From the NCBI GenBank assembly GCA_030549205.1, contig JAUKTV010000002.1, forward strand, positions 2,046,001 to 2,110,000: a DNA stretch of 64,000 bases, in the 5' to 3' direction. Position numbers and translations under genes: made by a program. Under the pieces are notes generated by a model. It had not been told where the DNA came from, did no database searches, and saw only the letters and a list, made by a program, of their open reading frames with translations. The DNA is from Apiosordaria backusii. Its lineage: Eukaryota > Ascomycota > Sordariomycetes > Sordariales > Lasiosphaeriaceae. Below, piece by piece: positions 48,409 through 61,137 of the stretch. Within the stretch, counting starts at the first letter, position 1; every line of letters begins with the position of its first letter.

Positions 48409-49516
48409 ATGAGACTTTCAGTGTTGGCTCTTGCATTCTCTGCGGTGTTGGCAACCGCCTCACCAACCCTGCATGAGCGAGAGCAGCCGGTCAAGCGTGC
48501 GGCCACAACAGACGTCGCGAACATCGGCTTTGCCACTTTGAACGGAGGGTTAGTCTTCCCCATCGGTATCTTTGTCTTTGTAAACACTCCACCTTCTGAC
48601 ACTTCTTAGTACAACCGGTGGTCTTGGTGGCACCACCACAACCGTCAGCACCCTTGACGAGCTCATCGCCGCTGTCGCGGAAAAGAATACGAATCCCGCC
48701 ATAGTCTTGATCAAAGGAGCCATCACCGGTGCTACCAAAATCAGAGTAGGAAGTAACAAGAGCATCATCGGCTTGCCTGGGTCTTCCATCAAAGGAATAG
48801 GCCTTACCATCCGCCGTCAAAAGAACGTCATCATCCGCAACCTTGTCTCTTCCCACGTCGTCGGATCCATCGCAGAAGACGCAATCAAGATTGACGGCAG
48901 CACCAACGTCTGGATCGACCACTGCGAGTTCTTTTCTGCTCTCGTCGCTGACAAGGACTACTACGATGGCCTAGTCGACTCCTCCCACGGCTCCGATTTC
49001 GTCACCATTTCCCAGTATGCCCCATCCCCCCATTTTCTCGCCACTGAGTAAGGTAAGCTAACCAAAAGAAGCACCTACTTCCACGACCACTGGAAAACAA
49101 CCCTCGTGGGCCACTCCGACAACAACGCCGGCGAAGACGCCGGCAAGCTCCGCGTCACCTACGCCAACAACCACTTCCGCAACATCAACTCCCGCGCTCC
49201 CCTCTTCCGCTTCGGCACAGGCCACATCTTCAACAACCTCTACGAAAACGTCGGGAGCGCGGTAAACACCCGTATGGGGGCCCAAGTCTTGGTTGAGTCG
49301 AACTACTTCTCGAATGTGACCATCGCAGTGACAAGCCAGGACTCCAAGGAAGTGGGGTATGCACGGTTGGAAGATAACGTCCTGGGGAGTGCTATCAGCA
49401 ATGCGCCGGTGGGGACCTTGACCAAGGACAAGATTCCGTATGGGTATACTGTCTTGGGAAGTGGCAAGTTGCAGGGGACTGTACCGGGGCAGGCCGGGGC
49501 GAGGTTGAGTTACTGA
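48409..49516 (+). CDS. Pectate lyase, PL1 family
   Basis: Secreted enzyme that cleaves polygalacturonate by beta-elimination, needing calcium. Three exons: 48409-48548, 48610-49014 and 49069-49516, giving 330 residues. Signal peptide at 1-18 (ends ATASP), then a short basic pro-region ending in KR. The parallel beta-helix carries the PL1 markers VWIDHCEF, YYDGLVD, FHDHWKTTLVGHSD and the catalytic Arg region INSRAPLFRFG. The upstream in-frame codon is not ATG, so 48409 is the start. Its neighbours on the right are also secreted, suggesting a plant-interaction or saprotrophy context. Confidence 0.95.
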
Positions 49517-49829
49517 GCTTACAGCAGCAGTTGAGCTACGGACACAACCGCCTAGTTGATTCAGCTGACCCGACTAAGGCCATCCAGTCAGAGGTTCCGG
49601 GCATTACTTCAACACTGGAATCAGCTAGATGATACTTGTACTAGCCAAGACTGAACACGCAAATAGTATAACCTGGGCCACGAAGATGGGTTAAAGCAGA
49701 TATATTGCCAATAATAGTCACAACCCTCACTTCTTCCAAACCCTCCGTCTTGTCTGTTCCTACTAACTCCAAAGAGCCGTGACCATCACCCTGCCACCCC
49801 AGCCCATTTTCTCCCCCCTTCAAACCCAC
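49517..49829. other. Intergenic between convergent genes
   Basis: Nothing recognised beyond 3' ends. Confidence 0.4.
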
Positions 49830-50200
49830 TTAAACAGTAATCGGGGTGCACCCACTAGGAGCAAAGCAAACAAAGCCAGGAGAGGCGCAGCACCTCGCAT
49901 AAGAAGTGCCCTGAGTAAAAGAAAGTCCATTGCAGAGCTATTCCCATTGTTGTCAGCACTCATCTCAACCAATCATCTTGTCAATAGTGGGTGACTTACA
50001 GTGCCTCCATTCCCCAAAGTCCCACCAACAGACGCGCAGCAGGTAGCCGTGTCAGGAGGAGGCGATGGCTCACCGCTGCCAGAAGAGCAGCCGCAGTCGT
50101 AGACGCACTCCTGGCGGGCGTCAACCTCGCTGCTGCCGGGCTGAGGAGCGGCCGAGACGATGGCCGTGAGGGCGAGGAGGAGGGTGGTGGTGAACTTCAT
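49830..50200 (-). CDS. Small secreted 10-cysteine protein
   Basis: Two exons on the minus strand: 50200-50000 and 49937-49830, with a 62-base intron (GTAAGT..ATAG), giving 102 residues. The second exon is too short for simple ORF calls, and without it half the cysteines are lost. Signal peptide at 1-18 (ends VSAAP). The mature part has ten cysteines: CVYDCGC, a CC pair, LCNG, a second CC pair in RCCAS, then VC and GC near the end. Two CC pairs and small size recall hydrophobins or effectors, but the spacing does not match the hydrophobin eight-Cys pattern. Function unknown. Confidence 0.75.
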
Positions 50201-50754
50201 GTTGACGGTAGTAGTCTTTGTAGGGTGTCTTTGATACTGAGTTGATAAGATTGTATGAGAGGCTTGATGATGATGAAAGAACTCTCAGAGAAGACGTGAT
50301 CGAGCCCTTTTATACCTGTTTCTGAGGCTGATTGTGTTACTCCGGAGTAGCTGTCATCAACTCACCGAGACTAACTCCCTCCCCTGTCACCTCGCACTCT
50401 GAAGCTCTACAGGATCTCGGACCCAAACTAATATGTTCACGATGACGACCGTAAATTACTGTTGTCTCCAATAGGACCAGTTCCGTGTTTCTCTATGCCT
50501 GTACACTCAGCATTAGCGCTCATGCTATCCCTATTCTGTCTCGTCGTCTCTGGGTTGTGTAACCATCATCAAGTCTCATGATACAGCATCGATAGCGGTC
50601 AACATCCTCTCACCGAGAATTCCAAACAAAGAATGCAACATAACTGGTATTTTCTCTCAAAGAAGAACCAAAATCGCCGAAGTATCCGGCGCTAGCCCTA
50701 GTAAAGTCATCTTCCCAACCATTACCCCCTGAATCCCCCTTTCTCCAGACTCTC
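50201..50754. other. Intergenic
   Basis: Promoter of the small secreted protein and 3' end of the FAD oxidase. Nothing else seen. Confidence 0.4.
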
Positions 50755-52590
50755 TCAGCTCTGCTTCTTACAAATCCTCCCATCCCCATCAATCTCCCAA
50801 TCCTCACTACCCACCGCCGTCATAGCATAAAACACCCCCATCGAATCCCACTTATCCTTCACATTCCTCAAATTCTTGTAATTCTCCAACCCATAAAACT
50901 GCTCCTGCCAATCCTCCTGCTGATAATTCGCCTCGTTTAAATAAGCCCCCCCACCGGGCGTAGCAGCATCCATAGCAGGCTGCACTACCTCCGTCAAGCT
51001 CCTCTGCATCTTCATCATCTCCTCCCTCGGCACCCCATAATCCCACTTGCCCACAATCAAACAAAAAGCCACGGCCTCCCTCCAAGCAGGGTTCACAGAC
51101 GACACCATCCCCTCCCTCAACCCCGCCTTCGCATTCGACGCCACGCACCCCATAGTGAACCCCTCCTCCTGTATCGCCATCCTCATCGTCGCCGTCAGGT
51201 TCCTCCCCTTTTCCCCATCCGCCACCACCGCCCTCGGGATCAACCTCCCCCCCGTCACCTGCGAGACAGGATACCAGCCATACGGCAAGGGTCCAAACGA
51301 CGAATTGTAGTGCTCCAACAACGACCCCGACACCTTGGCCGAATACTCGTACTTGATCCCCTTGGCCGTCAAATCGTCCGTAAACGGCTTCATAACCTCA
51401 TCCACACACTCTGTAGTGTCACAATCCGGAATTGTAACACTGTACGTCGTCAACGCCGGCACTTTGGGGTCCGGCCAAGCATAGAGCAGATACACCAAGC
51501 TATTCCCCGCCTCCGTAAACGCAACCGACAAGTTCTGCACTGACGCCACGGCGTCCCAAAAGGCAGTGACATCCTCGTCTTTTTCTGACGCGGCAGCAAA
51601 GGTAAAGTTGTTCGATCCCCCAATCTTCCCGTCGGGGAAAACCCTCATCGTCGTGCTCAGCACTACTCCAAACGTGCCCCCACCACCCCCAGAAAGCGCA
51701 AAGTGCAAGTCTTGGTTATCCTTCGGTGTAGCGGTAATGAGCGTCCCGTTGGCGGTGACGACCTCCCACTCTAGAACATTATCTGCTGCCATGCCGTGCT
51801 TGCTCGTCAGGATCGAGTGTCCTCCACCCTGTGTAAAACCCCCCGCTACACCAATGGTAGGGCATGAACCAGGGAGCACCCTGTAGCCCGCGTCGTTGGC
51901 GGCAGTCAAAACCTCAAAGCCTTGAACACCAGCCCCGATCTTGGCCGCGGGTCCGGTGTAATCGTCGCTGGTGTAGTTCTCAATAATGGAGATATTCTTG
52001 AGGTTGTGTGTCCAAAATGACAGCGCCCCCTTGCCAGTGGATTTACCGAGGTAGTCATGACCAGTGTTCTTGATGACCACACGGATATTGTGCTTGGTCG
52101 CAAAGTCGAGACCGGCTTTGACGTCGTCGACTGCTGTGTCAGTGGAGAGGTTGACCGCGTAGCTGACGTAGTTGCCGAGATCACACTTTTGGTCTGCTGA
52201 AGTGAAGGGGTCGCAGGTGGCGTTTTGGAAGATGGGTGCGTTGAACTCGACTGGTTCGGAGAAGCTGTGGTTTGTGTTGGTGTTATAGCAACATCAAAGC
52301 AGAGTGTAGACTTACTGAGTCTCGGGCTTGTCCCAGCCGTCCTTCACTGTCTTGCACTTCTCCTCATCGTAAATGTTGAACGGCTCGTGGTGGCATACAG
52401 CAGCCAGAGGAACGGAGGCGATCAGGCGGCCCCCAAGTGTCTCGTTCAGTGTTGACCAGTCAGAGTCTCCGGGCCATGAGCTGTCTCCAGGGATGTTCTT
52501 GCAGTTGCTGCTGCCGGCGAACGAGTGTGCGCTGGCGAGGGGGCCTAGTAGCGACACCGCGGCGGTTGTGAAGAGATGGTGGCTAACCAT
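50755..52590 (-). CDS. Secreted BBE-type FAD oxidase (bicovalent flavin)
   Basis: Two exons on the minus strand, 52590-52316 and 52264-50755, with intron GTAAGT..CACAG, giving 594 residues. Signal peptide at 1-21. The FAD_binding_4 fold shows IKNTGHDYLG with His161 and PGSCPTIGVAGG with Cys226, the two residues that bind flavin covalently in berberine-bridge-type enzymes. TQGGGHS and SGGGGGTFGVV follow. The C-terminal BBE segment includes YLNEANY and FYGLENY. Such oxidases act on sugars, oligosaccharides or secondary metabolites outside the cell or in vesicles. No cluster backbone gene is nearby, so carbohydrate oxidation is as likely as biosynthesis. Confidence 0.93.
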
Positions 52591-54059
52591 CCTGGAAAGG
52601 TGGTGCTCAATGAAACTTGGAATTTCCGAATGAGGCCAAATCACGGTAATGTCCCCAGATAATCCGCCGTCGAGGAGAAGGGCGATGAGGAACAGAATCG
52701 AGATCGAGATGAGCCGGAGATCGAGGCCCTTATATAACTGTCGCCCTTGGAACCCGCGCTCGATCGAGGCGGTTACAGTATCGAAAGAAACAAAGGCAAG
52801 AGCACTCATTTCACGCTCTTACGGCCGCTGCAGTTGACACCGGAGCTTTTTTCCTTTCAACATGCGTGGGCTATCGACAGTCGCTCTCCTTCCCCGCAAA
52901 GTTGCGCCAACAACTCCATTCTCGTTCAGAGTTTAGCAGCATCTCCCGACCCGGGGGGTTGTTGGCATCCCCATACCTCGACGTGGACCATAAAGATGGA
53001 TGGGTTACACACAGGCGCGGGAGAGCACTTGCTTTGCTGAGCCACGATGCAGGTCCAATGCTCGGTTCGGGCGGGTCGATGCTGCGCGGGAAAGCCTGCC
53101 ATTGGACATCGGAAAAGATTTACACCCGCAGCGTTGCAGACAAATTCTTACGTGCAGGAGAAAGGAGCTTTTTGTTTGCGGAGTCCTTGACTGTTGAATT
53201 GGAAGAGAGAAGCCTCGACTCTCAGACATGTTTGGTCTGAATGAGTCAAATCCCACTGTCAGCTCCAGCTATTCGTAGCTGGCCTTTGTTATTTGTCGGT
53301 GTCAATGACCACATCTTGTGGTGGCTCAGTCAGAGCAAATGCTCGCAAACAAATCCGACCTGATGGAGGGGTAACTTGCTTCCCGGCGTCAGCAGAAATG
53401 CGACCTCAGGCGGCTTGATGTCCACCAATTGCCGGGTACAACAAACTCGCATGCCTTGGTCGTATTTTCAGCCAGTTGAAGGCAGTGATGGCATATCAAG
53501 GCCTGCCTGACGTCGCGGTTCAGATCTTGGGCCGATGGCGTTGAACCTTCCGTTGCGGGTATGATCACGGAGAAAGAGGCGGAATCTTGCCTTGGTCCTC
53601 CTGCTCTCGGACTGAGACCAAGTATCTGCCTACAATGTAAGAAGCTTTGGTGTAACAGGTCGTCAATCATTCCACTACATCAACGTAGTACATAGGTAGA
53701 AATCATAGTCTCTCAAAATGCCCTTTCTTCCCAGCCCCCAAGGTGAAGGCGCCGTATGGCCAGGAAGGTGATGGCTGAGAACAGTCCGCGCTCCCGCCTC
53801 GCTCAGAGCGCAGACTGTTTGGGGACTCATCACCCTTCCTTCAGGCCCTCGGGAAGTCCCAGAAGAACTCAAATATCCCCAGTGGTTCCGAAGCCTTTCG
53901 CGCGTTGCTCCTGACGTCGGCTAAATAACCCCCTTGTCAAACCTCTTCCGCGAAACTTGGAACAAAGAAAAAGAAAATAAAAAGACAAGCTATCGTGTAC
54001 GTGCACAGAAAAAGAAAGGTTGTTGGCGACTTCATCCCCCGCGAAAGTGGCCGTTCTTG
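52591..54059. other. Intergenic
   Basis: No supported gene. Short frames on both strands lack domains. Confidence 0.4.
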
Positions 54060-54984
54060 TCATGGTCCCTTGTGCTTCCTCTGTACATGGCGCGAGACAT
54101 GATCTGGCCTGGCAAATGTCTGAGAGCATCCTGACACTGAGCAGGGAATCCTCGCGGTCGAGATGCCGAATTGATTTGCCTGGTCTTTGTGGCGTGCTGC
54201 GATGTGTTTTCTTAAATCCGCCGCGTATGAATGATCGTGACCTTTGCGGCCCTTTGGACAAAGCGGGCACTTGATAGGCTTTTCCAACTTTCGGCGTTCT
54301 CGCCTGTCATGATCCAGTCAGTTTCTGTCGGGTTCAAGGGAATAAGCAAAAGTGAAAGGTATCTTACGCAGGCATGAAGGGACCATCGCGTCGTCGACGG
54401 GGGGTGCCGCTGACGTTAGACCCAAGTGGCAGTTGTGGGAAGTGCGAAATTGCAGTGACAATAAGTGCCTCTTCACATCGTGGGATCTGTCGGTCTGCTC
54501 GATCATTTGATGGCTCAAATGAGTGGTCGGAGTGCGGTGCAGGAGCAATGGGCCTTGGGGCTACTGGACGTGGAGATGGCCCAAACGTTGACATCTGGCT
54601 TGGTGAAGAGGAAGGGCCGTCCGATGCTGGTGAGGGATTAGTTCCAGGAGACGTTGACCATCCCAGAGGTGTCCAGGCAGAGGTTGTGTTAGTGGGAGTA
54701 GTAGTGTTGTCAGTGATGGCAATCTCGAAGCCCAAAGCTGGAAAGAGGTCTAGGCTTGTGTCTGTGGCAACAGAACCAAAGTCATAGGGGATTGTTTCGA
54801 TGCCGTTCCACTCGTTCCTCTGCCCCTGGACTGATTGCTGATCATCTTCCAGACCTCGGGGAAATGAAACATGGCCGGCATAACCACTATTGACCTCGTC
54901 AATGTCAAGTTCAAAGAAGCTTGAGTCATCCCACAACAGCCAGAGGAATGGGTCGCCGTCATGCATGATGGGAGAGGTGCCCAT
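54060..54984 (-). CDS. C2H2 zinc-finger factor
   Basis: Two exons on the minus strand, 54984-54368 and 54303-54060, with intron GTAAGA..ACAG, giving 286 residues. The first 200 residues are acidic then Pro/Ser/Thr-rich, like an activation domain. The C-terminal exon holds two fingers: CPLCPKG..HIAARH, with a long spacer, and CSVSGCSQTFARPDHVSRHVQRKH. The termination codon follows soon after. A nuclear DNA-binding protein is the likely role. Targets cannot be read from the sequence. Confidence 0.82.
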
Positions 54985-57900
54985 GGTGGCGGTTGAGACT
55001 CAGAGGTCTATCGTGTGTTTTACTCTGTTTTCTGTTCAAAGATTTGCTGTGTTTCTTTGCGATTGTTTACGTGTGGTTTCGCTTTCCGAAGTTTACGGAT
55101 TGCGGTCGGTACCTTTTAGCGACGGTGCTCCAGGTCCGTACAATCTGGGATTCTGGCAATGGACGTATCAAGAAAGCCCGAGGCGGGCGGCTTCCTTGAG
55201 GCCTTGAGCGGCAACAGTCAGTCTTCACCGTAGGCACATAGGTTGTTGGATGAAATAGCGACGTACCTCCATTGTGAGAGATAATTGCGTACTATCCAAC
55301 ACCATCCTCCCTCTGTCTCTGTCATCGACAACAAGACAGTACCTCCGGAAACTACTCGCACACCGCATTGGCTTTCAGGTTCCCACATCGACACCCAGAG
55401 ATCCGCCTGCAGGCGACAAGGCATCTGGTTGCTCGTGGAAGCACAATGCTTTGACAAGCAGCCTCCAAGTAACCCCGACGAACTCGGCTGTTGATGTGGG
55501 CGCCCCAAAGGGGGAAGTGGAAGTGCAATTTCCCGGTGAAAGAATACTGAAAGCTCGAGATGACAAAGTCTGCCAGTGTGTCAGTGATGAAACGTGATAG
55601 AAACCTGCTTGGATTCGAAGTTCGCTCACCCTTTTGCCGTGATTGACGCAGAGGGAAGGCACAAACTGAGAAAATTCAAGAGAGTGGCCCGCGCAAAGTC
55701 CCCGAAGCCAGTGATGGTGGGCCCACAGCACTCACGTGTGGCTGTCGATGAAGACAGGCACAGCATGGGAGTTGGTCTGGTACTGCTGCCTAAGACCATC
55801 ACTGGCTTCTCGCAAAGTGTAAAGTTTTGGTGGTAAGAGGTTGGTGGATTAGAACAAGAAGAAACAGAGCAAAACCGTCGAGGAGAAGAAGGTCCATTTT
55901 AAGCCAGCTCTAACCCCTCACCAGTACAGCTCCAGAACATAGCTCTCTGGCGCCAATCCAACGCACTGCAATGTACCGCACCTGTATTCTCAACTAGCCT
56001 CTTGATTGGTCCATATCTGGGGGTCCTACAAGCTGCACGTTTGCTTTCGATAACTTTCCACCACAGTCTTCGGTCGACATTGCCAGTGCAATTGGCTGCC
56101 TTACTTTTCTTACCGCCCTCAGTAATAGCAAACACCTGGAGGCTCAGGCGACAACACATAAGGCATTCCCCACGGCTCACAGCAAACTGTATGACCCCGG
56201 GTTCAATCAGCTCATGACGCCAAAGTGGTGAAGCAATCACCAGGGGTCACTACGACACAACCCTAACCCCCGCTTTGGCATTTCATCTGGATGGACAGCT
56301 TTGACACACCAACGATGGCAAACGTGCCCTTCACCCACCATTGGTCCATCTTCGAGTCCGGGACGATCTTTTCCCCCAAGTAAGACACTGACGGGAACAC
56401 TTTGCCTAATTTCGATGCAGCATTGCTGTTCAAGTATCGATGCCCTGTTTCCTGCAACAGACCGCCAATGTCGTCCCACCAGAAAGCTTCATGATGATTG
56501 CATGGCAAATGCTCAAAGAGTGCCGTCAAGACCAATATCTGAAGTCAAGATGAGCGAACACAGGAGCCCGTCCTCGTGGTGCACATCACCGCAAGCCACC
56601 AACGGCCCCTTACCTACCTATCCCCTCAATCCGGTCAAGTGCGGCCCGTTCGGTGTCGTCAATCGCTGCTGAGGTGCGGGGCCGTTCGCTCGGGAGTCGT
56701 GGGAACCCTGGCTCCCATCCAACAATCTGGAAGCCTGAACCGGCCCGTCCGGTTGGGCCTGATGCGTAGACCCTTTCTTCTTCCAGAAGACCTGCATCCC
56801 CTCCAACACGGACCACACCGCCGTGGATCTGCATGTTTTTTTTAGCTTTTTACCTTTTTGGTTTTTGTGCCTCGTCTCGGTCGGTCGGTCGGTTGCGAAT
56901 CCAAGATCCTAACCTGAACACGGGCCCCACCCATAGGGCTGATTAGCCCCCAACAACACCAATCCTCAGCATCAACCCTACCTTTCCAGGACACAGTAAG
57001 GAACCATAGATGTAAGGAATAACGTAGCTGCATAGACTTATACGCAGCTGTGTCAAAATCTCACATCTCATGATGAAACTTTCCCCCAAGACCACTATTT
57101 CGTCCCCATCCCGTCTCCGTCCCTGCATCCAAAGTCCAAACCCACCAAGCCCTTCCATCGTCCTCCTCCCGTCCTCCTCCTCCACCAACTCGCCTAGCGC
57201 GCTTATCCCAACCAATCCAACCCCTCAATTCGTACCTTACACACCCACCACAGGTAACAGTCCAAGTCCTCCTTCACAATTCCTCCCATAACCCCAAGTT
57301 CTCCAGTTCCTTCAAGCAAGTTCTCCCCTCTTCAGCGCGCAGTAAGGCAGATTTCCCTCTAGAGTCACGTCTTGGCTTACATACCACAAATCCTTCCAAC
57401 AACTCCTACCACAGTACATACCCCATTCTGGCTTCAGCTATCCCATCTCCCAGCGAATCAGCTCCCTACCTAAAAACCGTTAAGGTGCGGCGCAATCTGT
57501 TGGTGGCCAGGCAATCGGCATGCGGCACGGCAAAAACCTTAGTTGTTGTGCCTCCTTCGGTGCAGTGCCTTTGGTGCGGTGGTGGTGGCTTGGCGTGAGA
57601 CGCCTTCCACACCACATCGACTTCAGCAGCAGCCGGAACAGCATCCAAAAGGGCGCGAGAAATGTTTCCTTTTTTGGACAAAAATGGGTTATCCCGACTC
57701 CCGACTCCCCACTCCCGAATCCCGACTGCCGCGCCGTGCATGTGGTGTCCCTGTTTCGGGTCGGAACTTCAACACGACGTAGGTAAGTGGGGGTTCATGA
57801 TTCATGATGGTGTCAATTTGCCATCCACACAGTCGCGGCACGATGGGAGTCAACTTCAAACTGCCGAGTGTCACTAGATGGTGCTAGTTCACACCAAGTC

Positions 57901-58434
57901 AAACCCCCCACACAACGGTATCATAGCAGGATTTTAGGCCCATGTATGAATCCATTCCTACGCTGCTACCTTGTAAGTCGAAGGATTCATATGGGATTTC
58001 AGCGAATGTAGAGGAAGTAATTTGAACACATCACAGATATCATAGAAAAAAATAAGGTAAATTGAAATCGCGCGATTCAATTGTGTAAACTGGAGGGTAA
58101 GAAGTGAAGTGAAGTGTAAAGAAAAAAAGGAAATCTAATCAATCCCGTCTCTCCCCGTCCGATTTCTCCCGTGATATCGCTCCTTCGTGTACAACGAACC
58201 CCCCCACTATGTTGTCCATGATGCCAATGCCTATCCTCTGTCCGTCCATGCCCGCGAAGGCCGCGTACCATAGTTGATCCAGTCAACCGGCGTATCTAAT
58301 AAATGCCGAAATCCCCCCGACTGATCGAGAACATCTGTCCTTCTATCATCCATGCAAGTCGCTATGCTGTTGATCAAAATGAAACAATTGTAAACGAGTG
58401 TGTTTGAGCATTCAAGTGCTGATTTTCACCATGT
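54985..58434. other. Long gene-poor stretch
   Basis: No gene supported over about 3.4 kb. A short tandem of CCCGACT units lies at about 57692-57735. A minus-strand frame at 56237-56535 has protein-like composition but no recognisable domain or clear start. Confidence 0.4.
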
Positions 58435-58669
58435 TTATTTCTGATACCATGTTAGCAATGGTCAACTAGATGTTGATATGTGAAATACTCACCCCGCCGC
58501 CTGATGAAGAGCCACCAGACGAATTCCCAGACGAGCCCCCAGAAGAACTTCCAGAGCTGGAACCGCCACCATAAGGTGTGAAGACGACATCGGGCCTCAC
58601 GATGCTGAGAGCAGACCCGTGCTTCAGGATGTCATCCCACTTGGTGCTAGAGCTGTCGCTGCCAGACAT
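58435..58669 (-). CDS. Small Gly/Ser-rich protein
   Basis: ATG at 58669 in a good context (CACCAAAATG) after a pyrimidine-rich leader. Exon 1 runs to 58493. An intron (GTGAGT, branch GCTAAC, ATCAG) joins a six-base last exon at 58440-58435 encoding Lys and stop, giving 60 residues. The first 36 residues (TKWDDILKHG, then SIVRPDVVFTPYGGG) look ordered. The rest is Gly/Ser repeat. Family not recognised. If the intron is not spliced, the protein gains eight other residues and still stops soon after. Confidence 0.45.
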
Positions 58670-61137
58670 TTTGGTGACGAGGAGTGTGTTTGGACTGGGA
58701 AGTGGTGAAGTTGGTGAAGTGTGCAGTCGGTGGCTAGTGAGCTCAGTGAAAGCAGGTGTTGGCTGAAGATGAGAAAGCTTGTTGATATGCTTGCTATTGT
58801 TGTCGCTGATGTTGGTTGTTGATGATGGCTGTTGAGACGGTTGAGGGTCCATGGCTTTATATCGAGGTGGTCTTTTACAAGACCGATACAACCGACTTCG
58901 CGGATGCGATTTTGAATATCGGTGCCTAATGATGGATGGATTCGTTAACGGTCGATTCAACTCGTCTTTCAGGTGACTCTGAAAAACATGGTTTTTGCTT
59001 TGGCAGAAGTCATGGTCGAGACCGAGCAAAGCATAGGGCCAGGCATTCCGTAAGGGCTCTCTTCCGTCATTGGTCAGGTTCCTGAGGCTCGATGAGGGTT
59101 AGATAATCAAGGACTCGAGTCCGAGGCGTCCAATCCTGAGGTTCAGCGGGCAATTGTCTTTTGTCGTCGGTATAGTCAAAAGGGGCGATGTATGCAAAAG
59201 TCCGAGATTTTGGTCTAAACACGTGCGAAGCTATGCTATTTGCGGCCATGGTCAAAAGGCACGGAGATAGTGGCTCAAGTGGTGGTGCTTGCGCCCAGCC
59301 TCCTGAAACTGGCCAAAGCCCCCCACATCCCCAAATGCTGGCGATATTGCGAGAGTGGGTGCCATACAGCAGTGCGCCTGTGCGATGAAAAAGACCCGAA
59401 TTGTTGTGTTTTTCGTGCGAGGATGCATAGTGTCAAGCGTATAGTCCTTGGAGTCCTTGGAGTCCTTGTTGTGTTGGTTGTCGACACTGTTAACCCCCCT
59501 TGCCGCTAACCTTGCTAGGCGAGCCAATCCTCCGGCTCTCCAAACGCCACGCGGCACCGGCTGCATTGCCGAACAGATCGCCAATTGTCAACCACACCAT
59601 GTGGCTCGTGTGCAAGGCGTATTTGAACGGCGTGTGTGAGGTAGTCATAGAGGTATAGGTCTAGGGCCACATGCCAATCCACTATCAGATGGCACCGCCT
59701 ACCATCCATCGTCCCTGATACAATATCTGGCTGCCTTCGATCCTGTGTGGCTTACAACCCAGCTTTGTTTCAAGGATGTCTACGAGACATACGGTTCTCG
59801 AAAATAGGTAGCTGGGAACATCCGGGCAACGACTTGGGTATTGACGCTTCAGATCTCATACTGGAGGGTGGCACGCTGGCGGGAGTACAAGATTCATCTT
59901 TAGGTCGAGCAGTTCATCGCGATTCGTGAGCCACGTGCGGCGTGGCGAGGCGTCTTCGAAGCACCAAGAGAATCTTCAATTATTTTCGACAGCGCCAGTG
60001 ATGAGGCGTGCAATTGGGGGTCTCAAAGTTGTGCCGATTCTTCCTTGACTGGCCTGAGCTGAGTGAAGGGTCTCAGACTTGGGCTTAAGCCACGGCGCCG
60101 CCTCGTCACTCTCGAGATGTCGTGGCCAAATTGAATGTGAGGAATGGGAAAACCGGATATGTTGCAACGGCAGACCTTTGGGCTTCCGGATGCCATCTTG
60201 TCGCGGTTGAAGTTGAATGGACTGACAGTGTAAGGTAGCTTAGAGCGGGAGCAAGAGGGAGGGACGGACTGCGTCAAGGTCACGAGACGGCCACCAGCGT
60301 GGCCGGTCAGGTTGCAACGTTCCTTCCAGGTTGAAAATCGTCCCAAGGGTTAGCTCCTTCCTTCCAACCTCCTATCTTGGTCTGCCCTTTCCCTGGACTC
60401 CACTTCGCGAGTCCTTGCTCAGTGATGCCTGGAGTTTCTTCAGACGACAAGGAAAGCGCACACCTGAGCAAAAGATGCAGGTAACCATTGCATACTCCGG
60501 TGAGTCCGACTCCAAGCAAACCTACCCGACCTGAAGCATTCGGTGAGCCTCAATCAATCCCTTGGCTAGATGCCATACTGGATACCAAACTTCATGAGAG
60601 TGACCGAGATTGACCCCCGAACCGAAGGGCCCGCTGGACACCAATCAACTACTCCGAACGACCTCGAATCACAAGATGCCTTGCTCCTTCCTGAACGCCC
60701 CGAGTTCACTTTAAGATCTATTGACTCAATGATGTAAAGAGCTAGGCCGTGCCCCCATCCATCACCATTTCCCCTTTCACGGTCCGAGCCGGTGGATTGA
60801 TGATGTCGCAAGGAAGGAGCCTCGTTGTTTTCGGTAGGAAGAACGGGAGGCCCATCTAGCCAGTCATTCTTTTTGGAATCAGTTTTCCGGGTCCGAGGAT
60901 TTCGGCGAGATTTGTTTGCATTCTTGGCCGAGTGCTAAAAGCGGAAGTCGGTCTCAATGACCGCGATGCGACTCATCCTAGCATAACATAAGTGATGATC
61001 ATCGCTAGCCATCATTCCGGACTGGAAGTCAGCCTTATCGACTTCTTCGGCTCCGAAGTTTTACTCCGAGCCTGCATTCGGGACGGCGCGGAATCCTGAC
61101 GTACGACATCTGCAATCTTCGGTGATGCTGACACTTA
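58670..61137. other. Gene-poor stretch
   Basis: No gene supported. A minor (CCTTGGAGT)3 repeat lies near 59446-59475. Confidence 0.4.

Noticed and set aside
56237..56535. Minus-strand frame of 90 codons with protein-like composition
   Set aside because: No known domain and no partner exons; could be a relic but cannot be supported.
57070..57291. Pro/Ser-rich plus-strand frame
   Set aside because: Low complexity, no domain, and the opposite strand is equally open.
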